Positions 7,437 to 14,630 of a DNA stretch of 21,603 bases are shown in pieces. The position numbers and the translations under genes were made by a program. Each line of letters starts with the position of its first letter. Position 1 is the first letter of the stretch. Origin of the DNA: a virus; IMG/VR virus record IMGVR_UViG_3300033153_003603, positions 1 through 21,603 of that record; one strand, written 5' to 3'. The notes under the pieces are model-generated. The model was not told the DNA's origin and made no database searches. It saw only the letters and a program-made list of their open reading frames with translations.

Positions 7437-8033
7437 ATGTATGGAGCTTACATTTCAGGGTTCGTACCCGTTGATTATCACACAGAAAATGCGGGTACAG
7501 CGATTACTGAAGAGATTCAAGGACAGAACGGCAAAAGGCTTGCGTTGCTGGCATATGAAGTTGTAACAGATTCAACAGCACATACCTTGTTATTGATGCA
7601 CCCAGGTTCTTCAACAGGATCGAGGAATACAGCAAGTGCGGCGGCGTCGTCTGGACAAAAGGTGATTAATGTTACCAATACCCCGCTTGATCCTGCAGGA
7701 AATGCGGCGGCGCAAAATGATATTGTGGCATATCAGTGCACCGATGGTTCATGGGAGTTTAACACGATTGCATCCGTGTCAACGAAAGCAATCACCCACA
7801 GTACCAATCTTGCGAAAGCTGTTGCATCAGGTGCAAAATACAGAATATTCGGTGTTGCTGCTGATAATGCATCGCACCAGATTACCCTTACGGCGAGTAC
7901 GACCAACAGAAACGGCTATGTACCGATTACTGCGGTGAATCCGTATAAAGGTGATCCGTGGTACGTGTATATTGCCAATGCTACTGCTGCAAGCAAGATC
8001 ATGAACATGCTGCTTGCTTACATCAATAAGTAA
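7437..8033 (+). CDS. putative capsid decoration or minor head protein (198 aa)
   Basis: Unrecognised at family level. It lies directly after the major capsid gene, with a GAGG ribosome site about nine bases before the ATG. The protein is small, rich in Ala, Thr, Ser and Asn, has no membrane segment or signal peptide, and is probably all-beta (short alternating hydrophobic strands such as AHTLLLMHP, KYRIFGVAA and PWYVYIANA). That composition and position fit a surface decoration or head fibre protein, but this is inference. A second frame inside the gene (7669-7938) is also open and is taken as a shadow. Confidence 0.6.
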   Translation: MYGAYISGFVPVDYHTENAGTAITEEIQGQNGKRLALLAYEVVTDSTAHTLLLMHPGSSTGSRNTASAAASSGQKVINVTNTPLDPAGNAAAQNDIVAYQCTDGSWEFNTIASVSTKAITHSTNLAKAVASGAKYRIFGVAADNASHQITLTASTTNRNGYVPITAVNPYKGDPWYVYIANATAASKIMNMLLAYINK

Positions 8034-8068
8034 GTAGTGCGGTCAAAAGGGAGACGAGAGGTAGTAAG

Positions 8069-8118
8069 TAGGGGGCTTCTGAAAGGGTGGGTGTGCCTCC
8101 CGCCTGCCCTACCCCCTA
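8069..8118 (+). promoter_or_regulatory. long GC-rich hairpin between gene units
   Basis: TAGGGGG (8069-8075) pairs perfectly with CCCCCTA (8112-8118). Within it, AGGGTGGG (8084-8091) pairs with CCTGCCCT (8103-8110), including two G-U type pairs. No T run follows. It is the second G-run/C-run hairpin flanking the gene at 7437, so that gene may have its own mRNA segment with protected ends. It ends 17 bases before the next start codon. Confidence 0.5.
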
Positions 8119-8134
8119 TTTGAAAGGAAACAAT

Positions 8135-8434
8135 ATGTGTGAACGTGGCGATACAGTAAAGTGTAATGTATTAGGAAGAGGCGTTATGATTGATAGATGT
8201 ATCGTACCGATTATTAATGCTTTGAATGAATGTGGATTGGTAACTGCTGAAAGCTGTTGCGGGCATGGTGAAACAGAAGGGCATATATTGTTTTATCAGG
8301 ATGGAAAGCCGAGATTGATGGTATTGTATGAGAGAGGCGAGCCGTCAATAGAAATGTACCAAAAAAAGTATCGTAAATATGCGGAAGAATCAGAAGAGAA
8401 AACAAAACGGAAGAGGAGGAAAAATAAACTATGA
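8135..8434 (+). CDS. small Cys-rich phage protein with SCCGHG motif (99 aa)
   Basis: The product starts MCERGDTVKC and has a conserved-looking core: IDRCIVPIINALNECGL, then SCCGHGETEGHILFYQDGKP, ending in a basic tail (KTKRKRRKNKL). Six Cys and the Cys-Cys-Gly-His cluster suggest metal binding or redox sensitivity, though no enzyme family can be named. I recall similar SCCGHG proteins in phage structural regions, without known function. I chose ATG 8135 because AAAGGAAA precedes it. An in-frame ATG at 8087 lies inside the GC hairpin. The stop overlaps the next start (ATGA), indicating coupled translation. Confidence 0.7.
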   Translation: MCERGDTVKCNVLGRGVMIDRCIVPIINALNECGLVTAESCCGHGETEGHILFYQDGKPRLMVLYERGEPSIEMYQKKYRKYAEESEEKTKRKRRKNKL

Positions 8435-8553
8435 ATTTACGAAAACTTGTTGAGGAAATTAAGACAGAAAATGATGTTGTCGATTACAGAAAAAAGGTTG
8501 CAGATGAGATCGAGAAGTTGAAAGAAAAAGAAGAACACAGAACAAGGATATAA
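8431..8553 (+). CDS. tiny helical hypothetical protein (40 aa)
   Basis: The frame starts at the ATGA overlap with the preceding stop and has AGAGGAGG about a dozen bases upstream. The product, MNLRKLVEEI followed by DYRKKVADEIEKLKEKEEH, is almost wholly charged and helical. It ends five bases before the connector gene. It may be a small accessory protein or serve mainly to couple translation between neighbours. Confidence 0.6.
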   Translation: MNLRKLVEEIKTENDVVDYRKKVADEIEKLKEKEEHRTRI

Positions 8554-8557
8554 AATA

Positions 8558-9154
8558 ATGGCTTTTGATCCGTCAATAGATACTGATAATAATCTTGTCG
8601 ATCTTGATACTGCTAATGCGTTTGTCAATGGTGATACGGGCAATGCTGATCAGCAGAAGATACTGACATATTATATTAATAGTGCAAGTGCATTTTGTAA
8701 TCTATATACCGACAGGAAACTGAAGAGCCGGGAATTAACAGAATATTACAGCGGAGACGGCACGAATAGTATAATAACAAATGAATACCCGGTAACAGAG
8801 ATAACAGCGGTATATGATGATCTCAATAGAACGTATGGGAGCGATACTTTAATAGATAGTGATGATCTTGCTATATTACCAGATGGGCTTGCGTATAAAA
8901 TAGTGTATGATGGCGGAGTGTTTCAGGTCGGTATTCGGAATCTGAAAGTACAATATACAGCAGGTTATACATCGATACCGAATGACCTGCAACAGGCATG
9001 TTTGGAAGTGGTAGCGTATTATTTTAAGAATACCGAAGAAAACCGGTCCGGTGTTACAACAAGGACAATGGGCGGGGGTTCTGTTACGGTAGAAACGACA
9101 GATATACCGAAAAGTGCATTGAGAATATTGGAAAGATATAAAAGAAAATGGTAA
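8558..9154 (+). CDS. head-tail connector (adaptor) protein, gp6-like
   Basis: At 198 residues and in the first slot after the capsid block, it matches the adaptor that binds beneath the portal. Typical stretches are LVDLDTANAFV near the N-terminus, a TDRKLKSRELTEYYSG strand region, the IRNLKVQYTAGYTSIPNDLQ motif, a helix LEVVAYYFKNTEENRSGV and a Gly-rich MGGGSVT loop. The YTAGY-x-x-(I/L)P-x-x-(L/I) pattern is characteristic of this connector group. The ribosome site is AAGGA. The next gene begins 17 bases downstream. Confidence 0.75.
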   Translation: MAFDPSIDTDNNLVDLDTANAFVNGDTGNADQQKILTYYINSASAFCNLYTDRKLKSRELTEYYSGDGTNSIITNEYPVTEITAVYDDLNRTYGSDTLIDSDDLAILPDGLAYKIVYDGGVFQVGIRNLKVQYTAGYTSIPNDLQQACLEVVAYYFKNTEENRSGVTTRTMGGGSVTVETTDIPKSALRILERYKRKW

Positions 9155-9171
9155 AAGAATGGTAAACAAGA

Positions 9172-9612
9172 ATGGCTGATATAAGAATAAGTTTTGATGA
9201 CGAGAGGGTGCGGAACGCATTAAATAAATTGATGCGGCATATCCCGAAAATCGTTGAAAGGCCGATGATGGTAGTGGCACAAACAATTGCTGGTATAAGT
9301 CAGGAACATTACTTGCGTGGGCCGAAACCTGACAGGTTAGCAGTTGCTACTGGTAGTTTGCGTAAATCTATCAGCTCAAAAGTAGAAGTAAAGGGAGAAG
9401 AGGTAATAGGATATGTTGGAACTAATGTCGTATCACCGGGTGGGTTTAATTACCCGGCATATTGGGAATTCCACGGACGGAAGGGGAAGCCGAGACCGTT
9501 CTTGACGCCAGCAAGAGAGAACCACCGGGAAAAGTGGTGGGGGGTATTTGTTAAAGAATTAAAAAAAGAGATGCGGGAATATTTGAACAGGTTAAGCAGG
9601 GGAGTAGGTTAA
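9172..9612 (+). CDS. tail completion / head-tail joining protein, HK97 gp10-like
   Basis: A 146-residue protein with a helical N-terminus (VRNALNKLMRHIPKIV), a VATGSLRKSI motif and the C-terminal block YPAYWEFHGRKGKPRPFLTPA. The ratio and order of these motifs (a Tyr/Trp-x-Glu-Phe/His followed by Pro-Arg-Pro-Phe-Leu) fit the HK97 gp10 family, which joins tails to filled heads. It lies between connector and tail terminator, as in other siphoviruses. Confidence 0.8.
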   Translation: MADIRISFDDERVRNALNKLMRHIPKIVERPMMVVAQTIAGISQEHYLRGPKPDRLAVATGSLRKSISSKVEVKGEEVIGYVGTNVVSPGGFNYPAYWEFHGRKGKPRPFLTPARENHREKWWGVFVKELKKEMREYLNRLSRGVG

Positions 9613-9615
9613 TAG

Positions 9616-10065
9616 ATGAGTAAAAGAGAAGATATACTCGATAATGTTGTGACGACATTAGGTGGAATAAAAAAATCTCAAGGTTATAATAATGATATAG
9701 GGCTTGTTACACGAGAAGTCAACGATTGGAATAAGTTGTTACCGAATCAGAAACCGGCGGCTATGGTGTTTTGGACATCGGACGACAAAGAAACAGAGAC
9801 AATTAGTTTATCAGGTCAATACGTATTATCGACGTTGAATCTGGTAATCAGAGGGGTTGTATATGCAAAAAGCGGGCTGGAAGAAGCGTTGAATGATTTT
9901 GCAGAAGATATTGAAACTATAATGGCGGTCGATGAAGAGCGAGACAGTAATGCGAATTATACTATACCCCGCAGAATAACAGTATATCAGGGTGAAGACA
10001 GTTATAATATAATATTCGATTATGAATTTGTAATCGGATATCATTATGTGTATGGCAGCCCATAA
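9616..10065 (+). CDS. probable tail terminator protein
   Basis: Three bases after the preceding stop. The 149-residue product begins MSKREDILDNVVTTLGGI and has a mixed alpha/beta pattern with AAMVFWTSDD, LSTLNLVIRGVVY and a long helix LEEALNDFAEDIETIM, ending with strands of a YEFVIGYHYVYG type. This helix-between-sheets pattern and the slot before the tail tube gene fit the protein that caps the tail tube (lambda U-like). No motif is diagnostic on its own. Confidence 0.65.
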   Translation: MSKREDILDNVVTTLGGIKKSQGYNNDIGLVTREVNDWNKLLPNQKPAAMVFWTSDDKETETISLSGQYVLSTLNLVIRGVVYAKSGLEEALNDFAEDIETIMAVDEERDSNANYTIPRRITVYQGEDSYNIIFDYEFVIGYHYVYGSP

Positions 10066-10067
10066 AA

Positions 10068-10101
10068 CTTAGTTTACTAAGAAAAAAACTTAGGTGCTAA
10101 G
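10068..10101 (+). promoter_or_regulatory. tandem CTTAG/CTAAG hairpins
   Basis: CTTAG-TTTA-CTAAG (10068-10081) and CTTAG-GTG-CTAAG (10089-10101) are separated by seven A's. The outer arms can also pair with each other. They lie between the tail terminator stop and the next ribosome site, without a T run. They may control mRNA stability or be a protein-binding inverted repeat pair. Confidence 0.4.
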
Positions 10102-10133
10102 AAAAATAAGGAAGGATAAAAGGGAAGGATAAA

Positions 10134-10376
10134 ATGAAAAGAGTTAAAACAAAAGAACCGTTTATTACGAAGGCGCACAGAGTGATATGCAAAAAGCCTG
10201 GCGAGATTATCAATATGCCGGATGAGGATTATGAAGAGGTTAAAAGCAAAGTGGTAGTTATCAGTGGTACAGAAGATGAAAAGAAAGACGAAAAAAAAGA
10301 GGAAAAGAAAAGAATAAAACTAAAACCAGAACTAAAACCAGAACTAAAACAAGAAAAAGTAGAGGAGGGTTATTAA
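10134..10376 (+). CDS. Lys/Glu-rich small protein (80 aa)
   Basis: The first half (MKRVKTKEPFITKAHRVICK, then PGEIINMPDEDYEEV) looks folded. The second half is low complexity with a run of Lys/Glu and a short repeat (KPELKPELKQE), encoded by a 12-base tandem repeat near 10317-10350. The ribosome site is doubled: GGAAGGATAAA occurs twice just before the ATG. It precedes the tail tube gene by one base. Its role is unknown. The first half resembles small phage proteins in the head-tail region that contain a PGEIINM(P/S)-like patch. Confidence 0.65.
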   Translation: MKRVKTKEPFITKAHRVICKKPGEIINMPDEDYEEVKSKVVVISGTEDEKKDEKKEEKKRIKLKPELKPELKQEKVEEGY

Positions 10377-10377
10377 A

Positions 10378-11355
10378 ATGCCATTAGGAATAGGAGCAGC
10401 TGGAAGAGCAGGAATTGGTAAAGAAACAACGTGGGGGGAGGCTGTAACAGTAGACACGTTCATCGAGTTATTGACACCGGAAGATGTGCGGAACGATGTT
10501 GAGAAGTTAGAAGCAGGCTTCCTCATGGGATCGAGAAACAACTACAAGTACTATAAGGGGATTGAGGATATAGGCGGTACATTCTCGATGGTTTTGAATC
10601 CTGATAATATCGGGTTACTTTTGTATATGGCTTTGGGCGTGGAAGCTGATCCGGCGCAGGTTGATGAGACTACTGCTTATGACCATGATTTTACGCCGGC
10701 GGGCACGGATACAGACCTTGGGAGTTTTACCCTTGAGATCGAGCGGGATATTACCTGTTGTATCTATGCCGGATGTACAATTAACAACATGACATTGACG
10801 GCGGCAAAGGGATCACTTATTACTGCTGATTTTGAGATTGTCGGAAAATCAGAATTAGATGACCAGAGCCCGCAGCAACTAGAACCGAGTACAAGAATAC
10901 CTTATATGTTCCATCAAGGTTCGCTTGCTATTAATACGGTCGATGTTGCATATGTTAATAGCTTTAATTTCACGTATGGTAACAATCTTGATGTTGATGG
11001 CGGGTTTGTCCTGAATGGTAGCAGGAATCGGGCGCATGCTTATAAACAGGGCGGGACACTAACCGGTTCGATGGAATTAGAATGGACAAGTGATTCAGAC
11101 GATTTAAGGGACGCTTATCTCGATAATACCCAAAAACAACTAACATTAACGATAACAAGCACTGAGGAAATCGAAGCTGGGTATTACTACACCTTAACGG
11201 TAGATATACCAAAGGTGCATATCATGGGTGATCCGCCGGTATTAAGCTCTCGGGACAGGACGCCGTTTACCGTTAATTTTGAGGCGGTGTACGATGCTAC
11301 TAATTTTGTCAAGATTACGCACAGAGATGCACAAGATGCTAAATGGAGCGCATAA
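10378..11355 (+). CDS. major tail tube protein
   Basis: A 325-residue beta-rich protein before the chaperone pair and tape measure, the expected place for the tube subunit. It starts with a GAAGRAGIGKETTWGEAVT segment typical of phage tube proteins. It shows strand-rich repeats such as GGTFSMVLNPDNIGLLLYMALG and TLTAAKGSLITADFEIVGK, and ends with a VDIPKVHIMG and TPFTVNFEAVYD region. The ribosome site is GGAGG. The protein forms the conduit for DNA. The length is normal for the group. Confidence 0.8.
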   Translation: MPLGIGAAGRAGIGKETTWGEAVTVDTFIELLTPEDVRNDVEKLEAGFLMGSRNNYKYYKGIEDIGGTFSMVLNPDNIGLLLYMALGVEADPAQVDETTAYDHDFTPAGTDTDLGSFTLEIERDITCCIYAGCTINNMTLTAAKGSLITADFEIVGKSELDDQSPQQLEPSTRIPYMFHQGSLAINTVDVAYVNSFNFTYGNNLDVDGGFVLNGSRNRAHAYKQGGTLTGSMELEWTSDSDDLRDAYLDNTQKQLTLTITSTEEIEAGYYYTLTVDIPKVHIMGDPPVLSSRDRTPFTVNFEAVYDATNFVKITHRDAQDAKWSA

Positions 11356-11377
11356 ATAATGAATGGAGGCTTTTAAT

Positions 11378-11683
11378 ATGAAATACAATGTTGATAGTAT
11401 CAAGATGTCAGAAACAAAAGAAGTTGATATATCGGAGTATATCCCATCGGCAACAGAACCAGTAAGAAATACGATTGAAATAAAAAATACTGAATGGTTT
11501 ACAGAAGCGAGGAAGATTGAACTGTTAAACGGTGTGTTGGTCGATGATAATTTTCCGTTTGAGAAATGGGACGAAAAGACAATCGATGAAATAGATGAGC
11601 GATGCCCGGAATTGATACAATATTTACAGGATGAAATACAGGAATTCAATCGCCCTTTAGCCGAGAAGAACAACGAGAAATAG
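11378..11683 (+). CDS. tail assembly chaperone, short form (G-like, 101 aa)
   Basis: It sits between the tail tube and tape measure, where lambda-like phages encode the G/GT chaperones that coat the tape measure during assembly. The product is acidic, starts MKYNVDSIKM and ends AEKNNEK. I chose ATG 11378 over 11363 because TGGAGG, the ribosome site, spans 11364-11369. Near its end the mRNA holds CCCTTTA (11653-11659) in the correct frame for -1 slippage, giving the fused long form. It shows no sequence motif shared with lambda G that I can point to, so assignment rests on position, size and the frameshift site. Confidence 0.75.
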   Translation: MKYNVDSIKMSETKEVDISEYIPSATEPVRNTIEIKNTEWFTEARKIELLNGVLVDDNFPFEKWDEKTIDEIDERCPELIQYLQDEIQEFNRPLAEKNNEK

Positions 11684-11949
11684 AACAAGTTACGAAATGG
11701 GTGTACCACAGATATCCTTTTCCTTATGGCACAAAACAGTATTTTCAATACATGAAATGGTACTGGTGGATAGAATCATATTGTTATATGCGGGATATGC
11801 AAGTATTACCAGGTGAGGGCGGGTATCATGATCAGGATTGGAAATATATGGAAATATATAATATTATCCGGTCAGCAATAATCAAGGAACAGAATAGAGA
11901 ACAAAGTAGAGGGTTGCAGCAGATAAGGAAAAGGCATGGCAAAATGTGA
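11378..11949 (+). CDS. tail assembly chaperone, frameshifted long form (GT-like, about 190 aa)
   Basis: After -1 slippage at CCCTTTA the frame continues from AGC (11659) with SREEQREIEQVTKW and on to the stop at 11947-11949. The downstream frame is open from about 11635, so it overlaps the short form by roughly 50 bases, as expected for frameshift pairs. The T-like part is rich in aromatic residues (KQYFQYMKWYWWIESYCY) and ends in a basic tail. Its end overlaps the tape measure start by 14 bases. A GTG at 11701 has no good ribosome site, which argues against separate initiation. The fused product is inferred, not observed. Confidence 0.7.
11653..11659 (+). promoter_or_regulatory. -1 ribosomal frameshift site CCCTTTA
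   Basis: In the short-form frame this reads C-CCT-TTA, a perfect X-XXY-YYZ heptamer. After slipping, the tRNAs sit on CCC and TTT. An AGGA about 10 bases upstream could pair with 16S rRNA and stimulate slipping. I see no strong stem downstream. Confidence 0.7.
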
Positions 11950-13852
11950 AGATGCTGAAATAGCTATTGTCGCAAAAGATAAAACAGGCGACGGAGTAAA
12001 ATCTGCAAAGTCCAAGATCGGCAAATTAACAAAGACTATTAAAAATTATTGGGCTGAAATAGCAGTTGTTGCAGGGACTATTTATGGAGCCATAAAGGCT
12101 GTTAAGAGTCTCACCGATGCTTATGGATTACAAGAAGAAGCAGAAACAAAATTAACAGCCGCATTAAAAGCGACCGGTCGATATAGCGAATCTACAGAAA
12201 CTGCGTTACATAATTTTGCAAAAGAGATGCAAAATGCTACCGGAATCGGTGATGAATTGACGATTGCCGCTGCCGGTATAATGACCACATTTACAAATAT
12301 TGCCACAGAAACTTTCCCGGATGCACTTGAAGCCGCCGCAAATATGTCAAAAATGTTTGGGCAAGATTTACAACAATCTATAATCCAGCTTGGTACAGCC
12401 CTGAATGATCCCATTGCTGGGGTTGGAAGATTAAAACGAATTGGCATATCTTTTAGCGAAGAACAGAAAAAATCAATTGAACTTTTCATGGAACAAAACG
12501 ATATCATGTCTGCTCAGCGGGTGATATTGGATGAATTGGAGCTTGAAATCGGCGGTGTAGCCAGGGCAATGGGCAAAACATGGAAAGGACAAACTGAAAT
12601 ATTGACAGCAGCATTTGGCGATCTGAAAGAAGAAATGGGACGAGTCATAGTCAATAGAATGGAGCCAATGTTGCCTGTAATAACCAGAATGGTAACAGCT
12701 ACTAAAGATTGGATTAAACAGAAAAATGATTTGCGAGAAGCATATAAACTTGTAAATAAAGAAATGGAAGGTACGATTAAATTAACAAGAATACAATTAT
12801 TACAAGCAGAACAAGATGTTGCGCTTCATGAATTAAAAAAACTAAAAAAACAAGCTGAATTAGAAGTAACGACTTCAACGCTTGGAAGTCTTAAAACCGA
12901 AATAAGTACTATCTATGATATGATAGCTGCAATGGAGAATGAAATAGAAACACGAGGTAAAGTTATACATAGTTTACTACTTAATATGGAAAAAGCGAAA
13001 GAAGGGAAAGAAGCAATTAAAGATAGAAGTGACGCCCTTAAGGATGAAGAGGAAATCATACTAGAATGGCGTGATCAAATGGCATTAGCTGGGCTTGATG
13101 CAGCATTTTTTACAAATGCTACACAAACAGCGAAAGATGCCATTGAGGAAACAACAACTGCTATTGGAAACAATACAACTACTATTGGAAACAATACAAC
13201 TACTATTGGAAACAATATGACTGCTATTGCTAACTTGTATGGTGTGTATTCACGATTCGGAGATATAGTAAGAGAGAATAGAGATGCGATTGAATCTTAT
13301 AATCAACATCTTGAAGATTTAAGATTAACAAAAGAAAAGTTACAAATTCTTACGGCTGGGGCGCTTACGGAAGCTTTTATCAATTTTGCCAATGCAACGG
13401 GAACAGTACAAGATAAATTAAAAGATTTGATAAAGGACGCTCTGGCGGGAATACTTAGAGCCATAGGAGAGCAATTACTTGCTATAGCAGCATGGCTAAC
13501 AGTGGGTTTTCAATTCGGTAAAGCGGCAATTGCTGCTGCCGCGGGTGTAGCGGCCATAATAGCTTCAAATGAAGTTAAAAATTGGCAACAGGGTGGTATT
13601 ATTGAAGCGCAGCAGGGTTATGGTGGTGGTGATATTGTACCAGCAATGCTTGAACCAGGTGAAATGGTTATACCGAAAGAAGTAGTACGAAATAATACGG
13701 CAGAACTAAATGCAATGGTATCAGGACAAGGGGGGCAGGGGAGTGCGACTAATGTTATTAATGTATATCTCGATGGTAAAAAGTTACAGGGTGTCATAAC
13801 AAAGTGGACGGAAAACGGACAACTGAGAATAGCGCCGAGGGCTGTTAGATGA
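11936..13852 (+). CDS. tape measure protein (638 aa)
   Basis: It sets tail length and passes DNA into the host. Alternating helical and hydrophobic segments run through it. There is a Lys-rich N-terminus, then a hydrophobic AEIAVVAGTIYGAIKAV (about 39-55), long charged coiled coils, and a second hydrophobic region near 505-555 (LLAIAAWLTVGFQFGKAAIA). The C-terminus carries GGDIVPAMLEPGEMVIPKE, a common tape measure ending. Residues 407-427 are three copies of a TTTIGNN-type repeat. By the usual 0.15 nm per residue the tail would be near 95 nm. The start overlaps the chaperone and AAGGAAAAGG precedes it. Confidence 0.88.
   Translation: MAKCEDAEIAIVAKDKTGDGVKSAKSKIGKLTKTIKNYWAEIAVVAGTIYGAIKAVKSLTDAYGLQEEAETKLTAALKATGRYSESTETALHNFAKEMQNATGIGDELTIAAAGIMTTFTNIATETFPDALEAAANMSKMFGQDLQQSIIQLGTALNDPIAGVGRLKRIGISFSEEQKKSIELFMEQNDIMSAQRVILDELELEIGGVARAMGKTWKGQTEILTAAFGDLKEEMGRVIVNRMEPMLPVITRMVTATKDWIKQKNDLREAYKLVNKEMEGTIKLTRIQLLQAEQDVALHELKKLKKQAELEVTTSTLGSLKTEISTIYDMIAAMENEIETRGKVIHSLLLNMEKAKEGKEAIKDRSDALKDEEEIILEWRDQMALAGLDAAFFTNATQTAKDAIEETTTAIGNNTTTIGNNTTTIGNNMTAIANLYGVYSRFGDIVRENRDAIESYNQHLEDLRLTKEKLQILTAGALTEAFINFANATGTVQDKLKDLIKDALAGILRAIGEQLLAIAAWLTVGFQFGKAAIAAAAGVAAIIASNEVKNWQQGGIIEAQQGYGGGDIVPAMLEPGEMVIPKEVVRNNTAELNAMVSGQGGQGSATNVINVYLDGKKLQGVITKWTENGQLRIAPRAVR
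13154..13216 (+). repeat. 21-base tandem repeat in the tape measure gene
   Basis: Three consecutive 21-base units (13154-13174, 13175-13195, 13196-13216) encode TTAIGNN, TTTIGNN and TTTIGNN. The second and third are identical and the first differs by one base. A decayed partial fourth copy (MTAIAN) follows. In-frame repeats here change tape measure length by seven residues per unit. Confidence 0.9.
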
Positions 13853-14595
13853 GAATATTCTGGAATAACGAACTCGATAAATATACGTTATCGGCGAACA
13901 GTGAGAACAGCTATTATCCGGTCGCAAATGTACAGGATTATCAACTAGCAAAAGTGTACAGGTCTACGGACGATACTTCTGAATGGGTAAAAGTTGACGC
14001 CGGCAGTGGGAATACTATAACCGCTACGGGGGCTTGTATATTAGGGCATAATCTAACCAATGGTGGAACGTATAAAATACAGGGCAATGCTACCGATAGC
14101 TGGGGATCGCCGTCACTTGATGAAACTTTTACTTATAATTCAGATATTATGATCGAGACATTTGATTCAGCGGAATACAGGTTTTGGCGGTTCAGTTTAG
14201 CGGATGATTCAAACCCGGATACTTATTTAGAGATAGGGCGCTTATTTCTTGGAACTTATTTAGAGTTTGCCGATCAGCCGTCAAAAGATTTTCCGTTATC
14301 ATATGAGGATACCTCCTCGGTAGAATACTCGATTACCGGGCAGGCTTTTGGTGATGAAGGAATTATCTACAAGTTATATAATTTCAAATATCCGTACTGG
14401 ACGGATACGGTACGGAAAAATGTAGTAACAATGATCGAGGATATTAAACTTGTAAAACCGGTTATTCTTGTACCGGATGAAGACAATACAGATAAACTCG
14501 TTCCTGTGTATGCTAAATTAAATGACAATCTATCACTGAATCATCTCGTTGCGTATGCGTGGAATTCAACATTGAGTTTTCGTGAAGTGAAATGA
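13849..14595 (+). CDS. putative distal tail protein (248 aa)
   Basis: It overlaps the tape measure stop (ATGA), the slot of the distal tail (Dit/M-like) protein. It starts MRIFWNNELDKYTLSANSEN and has a beta-rich N-terminal part with YRFWRFSLADDSNPDTYLEIGRL, resembling the carbohydrate-binding-like beta sandwiches of the F5/8 type C group. There is a more mixed C-terminal part (TDTVRKNVVTMIEDIKLVKP). I see no clear Dit signature, so the name reflects position plus fold impression. Another possibility is a minor tail protein. Confidence 0.55.
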   Translation: MRIFWNNELDKYTLSANSENSYYPVANVQDYQLAKVYRSTDDTSEWVKVDAGSGNTITATGACILGHNLTNGGTYKIQGNATDSWGSPSLDETFTYNSDIMIETFDSAEYRFWRFSLADDSNPDTYLEIGRLFLGTYLEFADQPSKDFPLSYEDTSSVEYSITGQAFGDEGIIYKLYNFKYPYWTDTVRKNVVTMIEDIKLVKPVILVPDEDNTDKLVPVYAKLNDNLSLNHLVAYAWNSTLSFREVK

Positions 14596-14630
14596 TGAAA
14601 TTGAATTATATGAATTAAAGGAGCTTTATT

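Noticed and set aside
7669-7938. Second + strand frame inside the decoration-like gene
   Set aside because: Fully contained in a gene with a better start and ribosome site. The product is basic and unpatterned.
10317-10350. Short tandem repeats as a CRISPR-like array
   Set aside because: They are 12-base in-frame coding repeats (KPEL) without spacers.
12121-12507. Minus-strand open frame of 128 codons opposite the tape measure
   Set aside because: A shadow of Ala/Glu-rich helical sequence, with no promoter or ribosome site.
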